From NCBI RefSeq assembly GCF_003990185.1, contig NZ_RZHF01000029.1:1-64000 (forward strand): a stretch of 64,000 nt of DNA. The letters are read 5' to 3'. Positions within the stretch are counted from its first letter, which is position 1; the number at the start of each line of letters is the position of its first letter. The position numbers and the translations under genes were made by a program. This document shows, piece after piece, positions 17,043 through 27,148 of the stretch. Under the pieces are notes generated by a model. The model was not told the DNA's origin. It searched no databases and saw only the letters and a list, made by a program, of their open reading frames with translations. Source of the stretch: Vreelandella nanhaiensis. Lineage in GTDB: Bacteria > Pseudomonadota > Gammaproteobacteria > Pseudomonadales > Halomonadaceae.

Positions 17043-17705
17043 TTAGGATTCGACCTTAGGGGGTTCGACTTCTAGTTTCTGAGCCGCAATAACTGCCTGG
17101 GTGCGCGAGTGAACACCGAGCTTACGCAGGATAGCCGTAACATGGGCCTTGATGGTCGCCTCAGAGACGTTTAACTCATAGGCAATCTGCTTATTCAGCA
17201 GGCCTTCGGTCAACATGTTCAGCACGCGAAACTGCTGGGGCGTCAAAGAGGCAATCGCCTCGGCAAAGCGCGACTCTTCCTCGCTGGTTTCTTGAAGTAC
17301 GTTAGCCAACGCTTCCGGTAGCCAGACTTCGCCTTGGAGGATTTCACCTACCGCTTCGGCGATCAGCTGTAAAGATGATGACTTGGGAATAAAGCCCGAG
17401 GCACCGTAATCAATCGCGCGGCGGACCACGTAAGGTTCATCACTACCCGATACCACCGCCACTGGAATATCCGGCATCTGGCCACGCAGTTGAATTAGCC
17501 CGGAAAAGCCATGCGCGCCCGGCATATGTAGATCCAGCAAAATCAGGTCAGCGTCAGGATGACGATTAACCACTTCCGTTGTGGCTTCCATGGTATCAGC
17601 CTCGACAATCTCAGCCTGCGGGGCCAGTTGACGCAACGCCTGGGTAAGCGCTGCGCGAAACAGCGGATGGTCGTCTGCAACGATAAACTTATGGGCTACT
17701 GCCAT
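17043..17705 (-). CDS. crbR: CrbR-type LuxR/NarL-family response regulator
   Basis: This 220-residue regulator has a receiver domain (ADDHPLFR start, phospho-Asp in ILLDLHMPG, conserved Lys in GFIPKSSS) and a C-terminal LuxR-type helix-turn-helix (EATIKAHVTAILRKLGVHSR). The start at 17705 has GGAGG 7 nt upstream; the frame is open further but without a ribosome site. Its place between the CrbS-type kinase and acs identifies it as CrbR/ErdR, the activator of acs in Vibrio and Pseudomonas. It is about 265 bp downstream of acs on the same strand and convergent with crbS. Confidence 0.9.
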   Translation of the reverse strand: MAVAHKFIVADDHPLFRAALTQALRQLAPQAEIVEADTMEATTEVVNRHPDADLILLDLHMPGAHGFSGLIQLRGQMPDIPVAVVSGSDEPYVVRRAIDYGASGFIPKSSSLQLIAEAVGEILQGEVWLPEALANVLQETSEEESRFAEAIASLTPQQFRVLNMLTEGLLNKQIAYELNVSEATIKAHVTAILRKLGVHSRTQAVIAAQKLEVEPPKVES

Positions 17706-17970
17706 GGATATTCCTCCGGTTCCTCGTACAGCGGTTTTAAGCCGCCGCGACGCTAGGCTCATACGGTCACATGGTACCCCATGGGCTTATTCAAGCCCAA
17801 ACATCCCATGCACATTTTGTCATCGTTATGTCACCCGTTTAAACGCAACAGTGCCGGCTCTGTGGCCGGCACTACAACGCGTAAGCGCAGTATGCTGCTA
17901 ATCACACCCTTTCGGGTTGGCGCTTAAAACAGGTATCTTAGTCAGGCTAAGATCACTGAGTGATAAGCTA

Positions 17971-19920
17971 CTACTGATTGGCGCGATGCTCAATCAAATC
18001 ATCAACCACCGAGGGGTCTGCCAGTGTACTCGTATCCCCTAGACCATCACATTCATTGGCAGCAATTTTACGCAAAATACGCCGCATGATCTTGCCCGAG
18101 CGAGTTTTCGGCAGCCCCGGCGCCCACTGAATGACATCTGGTGACGCGATAGGCCCGATATCTTTACGCACCCATTGGGTCAGCTCTTTCTTCAATTCAT
18201 CGGACGGGTCGATACCGTCATTAAGGGTAACGTAAATATAGATGCCCTGGCCTTTGATATCGTGGGGGAAACCTACCACTGCCGCTTCGGCAACCGCCGA
18301 GTGCGCTACCAAAGAAGACTCGATTTCTGCGGTGCCCATACGGTGGCCCGACACGTTAAGCACGTCATCCACGCGGCCGGTAATCCAGTAATAGCCATCC
18401 TCATCGCGGCGGCAGCCGTCACCGGTAAAATACATGCCATCGTAGGTGGAGAAGTAAGTCTGGACGAAACGTTCATGATCACCCCAGATAGAGCGCGCCT
18501 GCCCCGGCCAGGAATCAAGAATCACCAGGTTGCCCTCAGTGGCGCCCTCAAGCCGGTTGCCTTCGTTATCCACTAGCGCTGGCTGCACGCCAAAGAAGGG
18601 CAGCGTTGCCGAGCCGGGTTTTAAATCGGTTGCCCCAGGCAGCGGTGTGATCATGATGCCGCCGGTTTCGGTTTGCCACCAGGTATCCACAATAGGGCAC
18701 TTCTCGTTGCCGATTACGCGGTAGAACCACTCCCAGGCTTCCGGGTTGATGGGCTCGCCCACCGAGCCAAGCAGGCGCAGGCTGTCTCGCGAGCTGCTAT
18801 CCATCACATTGTTACCATGAGCCATCAGCGCACGCACGGCGGTCGGCGCGGTATAGAGAATGTTGACCTTATGCTTATCAATAATTTCACCCAAGCGGCC
18901 ATGGGTCGGGTAGCTGGGCACACCCTCAAACATCAGCGTGGTTGCCCCATTGGCCAGCGGCCCATAAACGATATAGCTATGTCCGGTGACCCAGCCTACA
19001 TCGGCGCTGCACCAGTAGACCTCACCTTCCTGATAATCGAACACGTACTGGTGGGTCATGGAGGCGTAAGTAAGGTATCCGCCGGTAGTGTGCTTAAGCC
19101 CCTTGGGCGCGCCGGTAGAACCTGAAGTGTAAAGAATAAATAGCGGATCTTCCGCGCCCATCGGCTCGGCTTCACACTCGGTTGACTGCTTGTCCACCAA
19201 CTCATCAAACCAGAGATCGCGGCCTTCATTCCACTCGATATCACCACCGGTGCGCTTGACGATCAGCACGTTCTTGCAGACATCGGTGCCATCACGGGTC
19301 AGCGCTGAATCAACATTATCCTTGAGCGGCACATGCTTTCCACCGCGTACCGACTCATCGGCCGTAATGATCAGTTTTGAATCAGCACCGACAATACGTT
19401 GGGCTACCGCATCGGGTGAGAAGCCGCCAAACACTACCGAGTGCACCGCCCCAATGCGCGCGCAGGCCAGCATCGCCATGGCCGCTTCCGGAATCATCGG
19501 CATATATAAGGTAACGGTGTCGCCCTTCTTGATACCGAGTTCTTTTAATGCGTTGGCAAGCTGACTGGTACGTGCATGCAGCTCGCGGTAAGTAATATGT
19601 TTGGATTCATCAGGGTTATCGCCTTCCCAGATGATCGCTGTCTGATCGCCACGTTTTTCCAGATGCCGGTCAAGGCAGTTAGCGCTTACGTTGAGCACGC
19701 CATCCTCGAACCAGCGAATATCCACGTTATCGCGTTTAAAGGAGGTGTTCTTGATTTTGGTCGGCGCTTTGATCCAGTCAAGACGTTTGGCCTGTTCTGC
19801 CCAGAAACTTTCGGGGTCCTCCTTAGACTGCTGGTACATGGCCGTGAATTTATCTTTGTCGGCCCAGGCATTGGCGGCGATAGCATCGCGCACCGGATAG
19901 ACGTTTTGATGTTCGCTCAT
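17971..19920 (-). CDS. acs: acetyl-CoA synthetase
   Basis: Acs converts acetate, ATP and CoA to acetyl-CoA through acetyl-AMP. The 649-residue protein carries the AMP-forming signature [19 protein letters not shown] in the adenylate site and, near the C-terminus, [11 protein letters not shown] whose Lys is the residue controlled by acetylation in this family. The length is normal. The start at 19920 has AGAGG upstream; a longer open frame to 19944 is not supported. Together with the symporter and CrbS/CrbR it forms the acetate scavenging module. About 180 bp of upstream sequence holds its promoter; no site is clear enough to name. Confidence 0.97.
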   Translation of the reverse strand: MSEHQNVYPVRDAIAANAWADKDKFTAMYQQSKEDPESFWAEQAKRLDWIKAPTKIKNTSFKRDNVDIRWFEDGVLNVSANCLDRHLEKRGDQTAIIWEGDNPDESKHITYRELHARTSQLANALKELGIKKGDTVTLYMPMIPEAAMAMLACARIGAVHSVVFGGFSPDAVAQRIVGADSKLIITADESVRGGKHVPLKDNVDSALTRDGTDVCKNVLIVKRTGGDIEWNEGRDLWFDELVDKQSTECEAEPMGAEDPLFILYTSGSTGAPKGLKHTTGGYLTYASMTHQYVFDYQEGEVYWCSADVGWVTGHSYIVYGPLANGATTLMFEGVPSYPTHGRLGEIIDKHKVNILYTAPTAVRALMAHGNNVMDSSSRDSLRLLGSVGEPINPEAWEWFYRVIGNEKCPIVDTWWQTETGGIMITPLPGATDLKPGSATLPFFGVQPALVDNEGNRLEGATEGNLVILDSWPGQARSIWGDHERFVQTYFSTYDGMYFTGDGCRRDEDGYYWITGRVDDVLNVSGHRMGTAEIESSLVAHSAVAEAAVVGFPHDIKGQGIYIYVTLNDGIDPSDELKKELTQWVRKDIGPIASPDVIQWAPGLPKTRSGKIMRRILRKIAANECDGLGDTSTLADPSVVDDLIEHRANQ

Positions 19921-20100
19921 AGTTGCCTCTGTCCGTGGAAACACATTCTTATAGGAAATGTAGTCGGTATTTGTTCTGGCACGCCGACACCACTAAATAT
20001 TCCTCTAGCATAAACCTCCCTTAGGCGCCTTCATCTTAGACATTGGTATTAAGAATTTTTAATTTAAAAACAGCAACCTAGAGTTAGTTTACGATTCTCT

Positions 20101-20637
20101 TCAGGCAGTATAGACCAACGTCTGCTGACAATGGCGGCAGCGATAGCGGCGCCCCTTCACGACCAGGGCATGGCGTCTGCCCGTTAGCTGGTGGGTACGA
20201 CAGCTACACCGATAGCTATAAGGCGCTGGCTGGGCTTTTTGAATATCAAAGCGGTGGGTCACAAGGGGAGCTACCCCAAACAGGTTGCGCATGACAGACT
20301 GCCATTCGTGTCCATGGGGTTTCAAGCGCTGCCCACCTTGGAGGTGAAAGACTAGCCAGTGAGCCATTTCATGGGGAATAACCTCATCGAAAAAAGCGGT
20401 GCGGTTATCATTCAGCAAAATAGGGTTAAAGCGCAACCCGCCCCGTCCGAGATGAGCCTGGCCAGCCGAGGCCCCTTTCAGATCAAACCACACACGAGGG
20501 CACGGCAGCTGTGGATAAACTTCCAGGCAGCGCTGCCACGCCTGCTCGACCCGACTTAATGCTGCTTTTTGCAGCGCCTCTACCGAAAGTGCAGCCAGCT
20601 CATTAACTGGCCAGGAGGGCAGCGGCGATACGCCCAT
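20101..20637 (-). CDS. sprT: SprT-family zinc metalloprotease-like protein
   Basis: This is a 178-residue protein with the zinc-protease motif HEMAH (IPHEMAHWLVFHL) and a C-terminal zinc ribbon with CSC and CRHC. This is the layout of bacterial SprT and of the SprT-like domain of eukaryotic Spartan, a DNA-protein crosslink protease; the bacterial function is poorly defined. I chose the ATG at 20637, with GGGGGA 6 nt upstream, over frame extensions to 20688 lacking such a site. It is divergent from the UPF0149 gene. Confidence 0.85.
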   Translation of the reverse strand: MGVSPLPSWPVNELAALSVEALQKAALSRVEQAWQRCLEVYPQLPCPRVWFDLKGASAGQAHLGRGGLRFNPILLNDNRTAFFDEVIPHEMAHWLVFHLQGGQRLKPHGHEWQSVMRNLFGVAPLVTHRFDIQKAQPAPYSYRCSCRTHQLTGRRHALVVKGRRYRCRHCQQTLVYTA

Positions 20638-20725
20638 TGGTGATCCCCCTATTAGTGATAAACTGGTCATTAATGAATGCCTGAACATTGTTACCTATTA
20701 AACTACTAAATTCATGAGGCTTGCC

Positions 20726-21391
20726 ATGGCAGAACGCCCCCACGACGCAGCGCCCGAGACCGCCCCACCACAGCCGCTGCTTACCGACGAGCAGCTTGAT
20801 CGGCTGGATGATTTCCTCGACTCCGACCAGGTGGACGAGGATGCGCTAGACCTGATCTCCGCCCACGGCTTTCTGGTGGCGTTGGCGGTAGCCCCCAGCG
20901 AGGTGCCGCCTGCCCAGTGGCTTACCGAGCTGTTTCAAGGCGAGCCACGCTATAAAGATGACAGCGAGCGCGACGAGATCGTCACTCTGCTGACGTTACT
21001 GCGCGATAACGCGATGGCGGTATTAGAACAAGGCGGCCTACCCGAGCTGCCCTTTGAGCTGACCCTTGATGGCTTGCCCGCTGAAGAAACGCCAATTGGC
21101 GATTGGTGCGCGGGCTTTATGGAGGGCGTGTTCAGTGACGAAAGCGCCTGGTTCCAGGACGATGAAGAAGCCGCTGCAACGCTGCTGTTACCTTTCATGC
21201 TACTTTCAGGGCTATTTGATGATGAGCCCGACATGGCCGAGATGGCCAGCGACACCGAGCGTCAGGAAGGGCTGGTTGCACAGCTTCCTGAGCTGGTGCT
21301 GGACCTATATTTGCACTACCGCGTTCCGCCGGAAACGCCCAAGCCCAAACCGCGCAAGAAAACGCCTGCCAAGGGTCGCAAGCGCCGCTAG
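20726..21391 (+). CDS. UPF0149 (YgfB/YecA-like) protein
   Basis: The 221-residue protein is very acidic through most of its length and ends in a short basic tail rich in Lys, Arg and Pro (about the last 20 residues). The core, with the ISAHGFLVAL and WCAGFMEGVF segments, matches the UPF0149/YgfB-YecA family, whose function is unknown. The zinc-binding SEC-C motif seen in YecA is absent; the basic tail takes its place and may bind nucleic acid. The start at 20726 has GAGG 7 nt upstream. Confidence 0.85.
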   Translation: MAERPHDAAPETAPPQPLLTDEQLDRLDDFLDSDQVDEDALDLISAHGFLVALAVAPSEVPPAQWLTELFQGEPRYKDDSERDEIVTLLTLLRDNAMAVLEQGGLPELPFELTLDGLPAEETPIGDWCAGFMEGVFSDESAWFQDDEEAAATLLLPFMLLSGLFDDEPDMAEMASDTERQEGLVAQLPELVLDLYLHYRVPPETPKPKPRKKTPAKGRKRR

Positions 21392-21417
21392 GTGACTAGC
21401 TGTCTTACGTGGTTTTT

Positions 21418-22545
21418 TTACTTAAGCCGGGTAATCACCGAGTCCAGCGTACCAAATACCCATTCAAAAATACGCTGTGTCCAAGGGCGTTCGGCCCACT
21501 CTTCGGCCAGCACTTCCTTGCTGGCCGAAAAATTGCGCTCAAACATCGCCTGTACATCGCAGGCCAAGCGTTCATCCATCGCTTCCTGATTGGCTTCCAG
21601 GTTCCAGTGAAGATTCCAGTGATCGAAATTGCACGAGCCAATGCTCACCCAGTCATCCGCCAGCACGAACTTGGCGTGAATAAAGGTGGGCTGGAACTCA
21701 TAGATACGTACGCCTGCTTTGAGCATTGACTGATAGAAACGTTGCCCGGCATAGCGCACGCTGGGGTGATCATGCTTGGAGCCGGGAAGCAGCAGCCGTA
21801 CATCCACACCACGCCTGGCAGCACGGATCAAACGGCGCCGCAGGGTGAACGTAGGCACAAAGTAAGGCGTGCATAACCATAGGCGCTGTTGAACGCTACC
21901 CACCTGCTGGTAAAGCGAGTGGCGAATCGCCTGATACCGATATCCCCTGCCATGCATTGCCCGCCCTGTCGCCCCATCCGCGAACACCATCGCCTTGCGC
22001 TGTTTGGGAAGCGGCTCAGGGCCGCGCTTATCGTCTGCCCGCGCCAGCCGCGAGCGCCATAGACGGCGAAAGAGCGTTTCCCAGTCGGCAACTACTGGGC
22101 CTTCGATACGTACCGCAATCTCATACCAGGCTTCCAGAAACTCATCGACTGCGCCAAAACCACCGGTAAAGGCAATCTCTCCATCAATCACCAGAATCTT
22201 GCGATGATCGCGACTCAGGTTACGCGCCAGTGAGTGCAGCCCTAACGGATTAAAAAAACGCAGCGCGACGCCGGCCTTCAAAAGCCGCTCTCGATCTTTC
22301 CTTGCAAGCCCCATGGACCCGAAGCCATCAAGCAGCACATAGACGCCTACCCCGCGCCGGGCGGCTTTATCAAGCGCCTCAATAAACTGGTCAGCAAGCT
22401 TCCCCGACTCCATCAGGTAAAGCTCTACCAGCACATAGTGGCTGGCATGATTGATGGCTTCGAGCATAGCGGGCAGGAAGCGTGACGCCTCGGGCAGCAG
22501 GGTAAACCGGTTTCCCTTGTGCCATGTCAGAGGCTGATACCTCAT
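21418..22545 (-). CDS. clsB: phospholipase D-family cardiolipin synthase, ClsB-like
   Basis: The 375-residue protein has two HKD motifs: HRKILVIDGEIAFTGG in the first half and HAKFVLADDWVSIGSCN in the second. With no N-terminal membrane helices it resembles E. coli ClsB rather than ClsA, and it would join phosphatidylglycerol molecules, or phosphatidylethanolamine and glycerol, to make cardiolipin or phosphatidylglycerol. The start at 22545 has AGGAG upstream; extension to 22572 is unsupported. The gene is monocistronic, 49 bp downstream of rsmJ on the same strand. ymdB, often paired with clsB in enterics, is absent. Confidence 0.85.
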   Translation of the reverse strand: MRYQPLTWHKGNRFTLLPEASRFLPAMLEAINHASHYVLVELYLMESGKLADQFIEALDKAARRGVGVYVLLDGFGSMGLARKDRERLLKAGVALRFFNPLGLHSLARNLSRDHRKILVIDGEIAFTGGFGAVDEFLEAWYEIAVRIEGPVVADWETLFRRLWRSRLARADDKRGPEPLPKQRKAMVFADGATGRAMHGRGYRYQAIRHSLYQQVGSVQQRLWLCTPYFVPTFTLRRRLIRAARRGVDVRLLLPGSKHDHPSVRYAGQRFYQSMLKAGVRIYEFQPTFIHAKFVLADDWVSIGSCNFDHWNLHWNLEANQEAMDERLACDVQAMFERNFSASKEVLAEEWAERPWTQRIFEWVFGTLDSVITRLK

Positions 22546-22593
22546 AGTCCTGCTCCTTGTTGCATGAATCATTCTTCAGCGATGTATTTCGAC

Positions 22594-23301
22594 CTAACGA
22601 TGCAACGACTGTTTGACATAAAGATCATAGCGGCTGGTTTTGCCTTCCAGCACATGCTGAGGCGCTGGTCCTGCGACAGGAGGAGCCTTGCGCGGGCGCT
22701 TTACCACTACCCGGTGCGTGGCGATGTCCAGGGCAGCTTCCAGCAGCCGTGGCGCATCATCGTCATCGCCGGCCAGTTCACGAAACAGGCGCATCTCTTT
22801 TTTAACCAACGCCGATTTTTCCCGATGCGGGAACATCGGATCCAGGTGAATGACCTGAGGATCAAACGCTGCCTCTGCGATCAGTGCTTCCAGCGACTGG
22901 GCCGAATCGCCATGGCGTAACGTCATTCGGGCGATGATACCGGCGATTTCGGCTTCTTTTGCCCCACGTCTTAAGCCATCGTCAAGCAGAGCGGCAATGG
23001 CCTCGACACGCTCGATTAGCAGCACCCGAGCGCCTAGGCCTGCCAGTACAAAGGCATCCCGGCCAAGCCCGGCGGTTGCATCCACGATACATGGCGTAAC
23101 GCCTTTAGCCAGCCCGCACGCCTTAGCCACCAATTGGCCACGCCCGCCGCCAAACTGACGACGATGCGCCGCCTTGCCTACAGCAAAATCAACACTTAAC
23201 GGCTTACCGTAGCGTTTTTCATCCCCGGCCAGTACCAACTGGCCATCTTGCATGACAAGTGCCAATCCTGAAGGTAACTCAACCGTATGAGACAAGCTCA
23301 T
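22594..23301 (-). CDS. rsmJ: 16S rRNA (guanine-1516-N2)-methyltransferase
   Basis: This 235-residue SAM-dependent methyltransferase has motif I as [14 protein letters not shown] and the catalytic [12 protein letters not shown] typical of RsmJ (YhiQ). It methylates G1516 of 16S rRNA. The start is the ATG at 23301, which overlaps the tsaB stop as ATGA, so translation is coupled to tsaB; a TTG at 23316 is less likely. Confidence 0.93.
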   Translation of the reverse strand: MSLSHTVELPSGLALVMQDGQLVLAGDEKRYGKPLSVDFAVGKAAHRRQFGGGRGQLVAKACGLAKGVTPCIVDATAGLGRDAFVLAGLGARVLLIERVEAIAALLDDGLRRGAKEAEIAGIIARMTLRHGDSAQSLEALIAEAAFDPQVIHLDPMFPHREKSALVKKEMRLFRELAGDDDDAPRLLEAALDIATHRVVVKRPRKAPPVAGPAPQHVLEGKTSRYDLYVKQSLHR

Positions 23302-23996
23302 ACCGGCTTTTTCCAAGCCACGTCATTGCGTAAGTAAACCGGCTGCGCCTGATGGGCGGCCAGACCCAACCCAGCGGCGAAATCGTCCGCAGCAAGCCAG
23401 GCCATCTCTTCAGCACGCGGCTCAAGATTATCCAGATGCTGAGACATGCGTACCTGCACAGTGGGCGCAAAACGCTCCCATAGGGTAAAACCCGAGCCTA
23501 CGCCCACCCAATCGATTTCATCTTCCGGTAGATGGAACGCTTCGGGGGCCAGTACGGCTTCAGCACGCTTAAGACTTACACTGTCGCTCAGGCAGTGCCA
23601 GGTAGCCCCATATATCTCCCCCATGCGCGCATCAAGCGCAGTGACGATATGGCGAAAATGAAAGCGTCGATGAGCCTGAAGGGCCAGCGCCTTGAGCGTT
23701 GAAATACCCAGTAGCGGACAATCGAGACCAAATGCCAGCCCCTGCGCCGCACCTGCCGCAATACGCAGGCCGGTGAACGACCCAGGGCCCTGCCCAAACG
23801 CGATGGCATCGAGTGTAGCAGGTGTAATCTGCGCATCAGCCAGCAGTTCATCCACCATGGGCATCAGCCGCCGGGTATGGGCGCGCGGCGTCACCTCATG
23901 ACGTGCCAGGCATTCACTAGTGCCACCATCCTGACGTAGCAGCGCAACAGAGCAGGCGCTGGATGAGGCGTCTAGCGCAAGAAGATGTAACGACAT
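23298..23996 (-). CDS. tsaB: tRNA threonylcarbamoyladenosine biosynthesis protein TsaB
   Basis: TsaB (YeaZ) is the dimerising partner of TsaD in making t6A37 in ANN-decoding tRNAs. The 232-residue protein begins with [14 protein letters not shown] and has the [12 protein letters not shown] motif near residue 70, both characteristic. It is the first gene of a tsaB-rsmJ unit with a 4-bp overlap. The t6A37 product is also the substrate of TrmO, encoded at about 32.5 kb. Confidence 0.95.
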   Translation of the reverse strand: MSLHLLALDASSSACSVALLRQDGGTSECLARHEVTPRAHTRRLMPMVDELLADAQITPATLDAIAFGQGPGSFTGLRIAAGAAQGLAFGLDCPLLGISTLKALALQAHRRFHFRHIVTALDARMGEIYGATWHCLSDSVSLKRAEAVLAPEAFHLPEDEIDWVGVGSGFTLWERFAPTVQVRMSQHLDNLEPRAEEMAWLAADDFAAGLGLAAHQAQPVYLRNDVAWKKPV

Positions 23997-24055
23997 AGCA
24001 ATTCAGCACTCATGATAAGTATCCAGCCATTATACCTTTAGCGTACCGATACGAC

Positions 24056-24080
24056 GATGGCCCGCTAAAGGCGGGCCATC
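24056..24080. terminator. hairpin between adk and tsaB
   Basis: A perfect 10-bp stem (GATGGCCCGC with GCGGGCCATC) closes the loop TAAAG, 24 bp beyond the adk stop. There is no clear T-run on the minus strand, so termination is likely but not certain. Confidence 0.6.
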
Positions 24081-24103
24081 GGTTTGCACTACATCAAGGT
24101 ATC

Positions 24104-24820
<717 letters not shown>

Positions 24821-24938
24821 TCAGGCGGCACAACTCCCCAAAAGCCTGAGAAACATGTTTTTCTGAATTTTTTTTAAATAAAACAGCTAAATGACGTAAA
24901 CCTTGCACCATGGCTACTATTTTTATTCTCTAAACGCA

Positions 24939-24963
24939 CGCGGCGCCCATAATGGGCGCCGCG
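24939..24963. terminator. hairpin downstream of aceF
   Basis: A perfect 11-bp GC-rich stem (CGCGGCGCCCA with TGGGCGCCGCG) closes a 3-nt loop, 48 bp after the aceF stop. On the minus strand it is followed by GTTTAGAG, only weakly T-rich. It is probably the end of the aceEF transcript. Confidence 0.65.
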
Positions 24964-25010
24964 CGATAGACCGTATCACTTGCTACTAACTGATTACTGC
25001 TGACTCATCA

Positions 25011-27089
25011 TTACAGCAGCAAGCGGCGGATATCGGTCAGTACATCAGCCAGGAAGGCAGTAAAGCGTGCCGCATCGGCACCGTTGATCGCTCGGTGATC
25101 ATAAGAGAGCGACAGCGGCATCATCAGACGCGGCTGGAAGGCACTGCCATCCCAGACAGGCTTCATCTGAGCTTTGGAAACACCCAAAATAGCCACTTCC
25201 GGCGCATTGACGATCGGTGTGAACGCCGTGCCACCAATCGAGCCCAGACTCGAAATAGTGAAACAGCCACCGGTCATTTCTTCACGCTTGAGCTTCTTGG
25301 TTTGTGCCTTCTTGCCCAGCTCCGCCATTTCCTTGGCAATCTCGATCAAGGATTTCTTGTCGGCGTTACGCAGTACCGGCACCATCAGACCATCCGGTGT
25401 ATCAACGGCGATACCGATATGAACATAATTTTTCCATACCAGGGTTTCGCCATCGCCCTTCAGGCTGACATTGAACTGCGGGAACTTACGCAGTGCAAAG
25501 GCACAGGCCTTCACCAGGAAGGGAAGCGGGGTCAGTTTGGCACCCTGAGCTTCTGCTTCTGCCTTCATCGACTTACGGAAGTTTTCAAGCTCGGTGATAT
25601 CCGCCTCGTCAAACTGGGTAACGTGCGGCACGTTAAGCCAGCTACGATGCAGATTGGTCGCGCCCATCTTGAGCAGGCGGCCCATCGGCTTTTCTTCCAC
25701 TTCACCAAACTGGCTGAAGTCAACTTCCGGAATCGGCGGTATACCAGCACCACTGCTGGCCGTTGCTGCACCACCGGTGGCTTGCGCTTTACCCTGATTG
25801 GCAATGACCTGTTTCACATAGGCCTGCACGTCCTCTTTAAGCACGCGCTCCTTAGGGCCGCTCGGTTTTACCAAACCAAGGTCAACACCAAGCTCGCGGG
25901 CCAGCATACGTACCGCAGGGCCTGCGTGTACCAGTTTGCCGTCACGTGGCTTGTGGGCCGCCATTTGTGCTTCTGGGCTTGGCATGCCGCCGGTCGCCGT
26001 TGATTTATCCTGCTTGGCAGCGCTCTTGTCCGCCGTTTTCTCAGAAGCTTTTTGAGAAGCCTCTTTCTTCGGCGCTGGCTTGGAGGCGGCTTTCTTCGCG
26101 CCAGCCACTTCGATGTAGCCGATTACATCGCCTTCAGAAACGGTATCACCCTCTTTAACGCTTAGCTCAACGAGCTTGCCTTTATAGGGGCTGGGCACGT
26201 CCATGGAGGCCTTGTCGGACTCAAGCGTGATCAACGGATCTTCTTCGTTGATCTCATCACCTACCGCGACGCCAATTTCAATAATCGGTACGTCTGTAGA
26301 GCCCGAGATATCCGGAACGCGAATTTCCTTGCGTTCTGGTTCAGCACTTTCAGATTCAGAGCTCTCAGTTTCTCCAGTACTGTTACCTTCTTCATTGGCG
26401 GTGTCTACGGCCGCTTCAAGGTCGTCAGATACTTTTGGATCTTCGGTACGTGGCGGCGCGTCAGCAGCTTCGCTGTCGCCTTCACCCTCTTCGCCGGCAA
26501 TTTCCATCTGGCCGATGACGTCGCCTTCGGAAACCGTATCGCCTTCTTTGACCGTAAAGGATACGATCTTGCCAGCGTGTGGGCTCGGCACATCCATGGA
26601 AGCCTTATCTGACTCCAGGGTGATCAACGTATCTTCAGCATCGACGGTATCGCCTTCGCTTACTGCGACTTCGATGATTTCTACGTTATCCGAGCCGCCG
26701 AGGTCAGGCACCTTGATATCAACGGTCTGCTTGCCACCGCTGGATTTCTTGGCACTCTTTTGCGCAGTCTTGGGCTTCTCTTCGACCGCGGGGGCTTCTT
26801 CCTGCTTGGGTTCAGACGCTTGTTGCTCGTCTTCACCGGCATCGCCACCACCTTCAACTTCCAGCTCAACGATATCGTCACCTTCAGAAACGGTATCGCC
26901 TTCTTTTACCAACACTTTAATGACCTTACCGCCTTTCGGGGCAGGAATGTCCATGCTGGCTTTATCAGATTCCAGCGTGATCAGGGTGTCTTCCGCTGCA
27001 ATGACGTCGCCTTCCGACACCGCGATCTCGATGATTTCGACACCTTCGCTTCCGCCGATGTCGGGCACTTTGATGATTTCGCTACTCAA
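25011..27089 (-). CDS. aceF: pyruvate dehydrogenase E2, dihydrolipoyl acetyltransferase
   Basis: The 692-residue E2 core of pyruvate dehydrogenase has three lipoyl domains, each with the DKASMD lipoylation site (about residues 40, 165 and 290), separated by acidic or Ala/Lys-rich flexible linkers. A peripheral-subunit-binding domain (about 380-420) and the acetyltransferase domain with DHRAINGADAARF at the C-terminus follow. It transfers acetyl groups from E1 to CoA. The start is a TTG at 27089, supported by AAAGGAG upstream and by the family N-terminus. It follows aceE by 59 nt, a gap that holds a hairpin. No lpd gene is in the window. Confidence 0.96.
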   Translation of the reverse strand: MSSEIIKVPDIGGSEGVEIIEIAVSEGDVIAAEDTLITLESDKASMDIPAPKGGKVIKVLVKEGDTVSEGDDIVELEVEGGGDAGEDEQQASEPKQEEAPAVEEKPKTAQKSAKKSSGGKQTVDIKVPDLGGSDNVEIIEVAVSEGDTVDAEDTLITLESDKASMDVPSPHAGKIVSFTVKEGDTVSEGDVIGQMEIAGEEGEGDSEAADAPPRTEDPKVSDDLEAAVDTANEEGNSTGETESSESESAEPERKEIRVPDISGSTDVPIIEIGVAVGDEINEEDPLITLESDKASMDVPSPYKGKLVELSVKEGDTVSEGDVIGYIEVAGAKKAASKPAPKKEASQKASEKTADKSAAKQDKSTATGGMPSPEAQMAAHKPRDGKLVHAGPAVRMLARELGVDLGLVKPSGPKERVLKEDVQAYVKQVIANQGKAQATGGAATASSGAGIPPIPEVDFSQFGEVEEKPMGRLLKMGATNLHRSWLNVPHVTQFDEADITELENFRKSMKAEAEAQGAKLTPLPFLVKACAFALRKFPQFNVSLKGDGETLVWKNYVHIGIAVDTPDGLMVPVLRNADKKSLIEIAKEMAELGKKAQTKKLKREEMTGGCFTISSLGSIGGTAFTPIVNAPEVAILGVSKAQMKPVWDGSAFQPRLMMPLSLSYDHRAINGADAARFTAFLADVLTDIRRLLL

Positions 27090-27117
27090 GGTCGCGCTCC
27101 TTTCAAATCGGATCGAG

Positions 27118-27140
27118 CCGGCAGGTACTTAACCTGCCGG
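27118..27140 (-). repeat. intercistronic hairpin between aceE and aceF
   Basis: A perfect 9-bp stem (CCGGCAGGT with ACCTGCCGG) with a 5-nt loop fills the short gap between the aceE stop and the aceF ribosome site. There is no T-run. It may protect or process the mRNA, or tune the E1 to E2 ratio. Confidence 0.6.
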
Positions 27141-27148
27141 GCAGCGGT

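Noticed and set aside
25095..26003. 302-residue frame antisense to aceF
   Set aside because: Fully covered by the strongly supported aceF frame; composition is that of a shadow frame.
26203..27132. 309-residue Ser-rich frame antisense to the aceF lipoyl domains
   Set aside because: Its internal repeats simply mirror the three lipoyl domains on the other strand.
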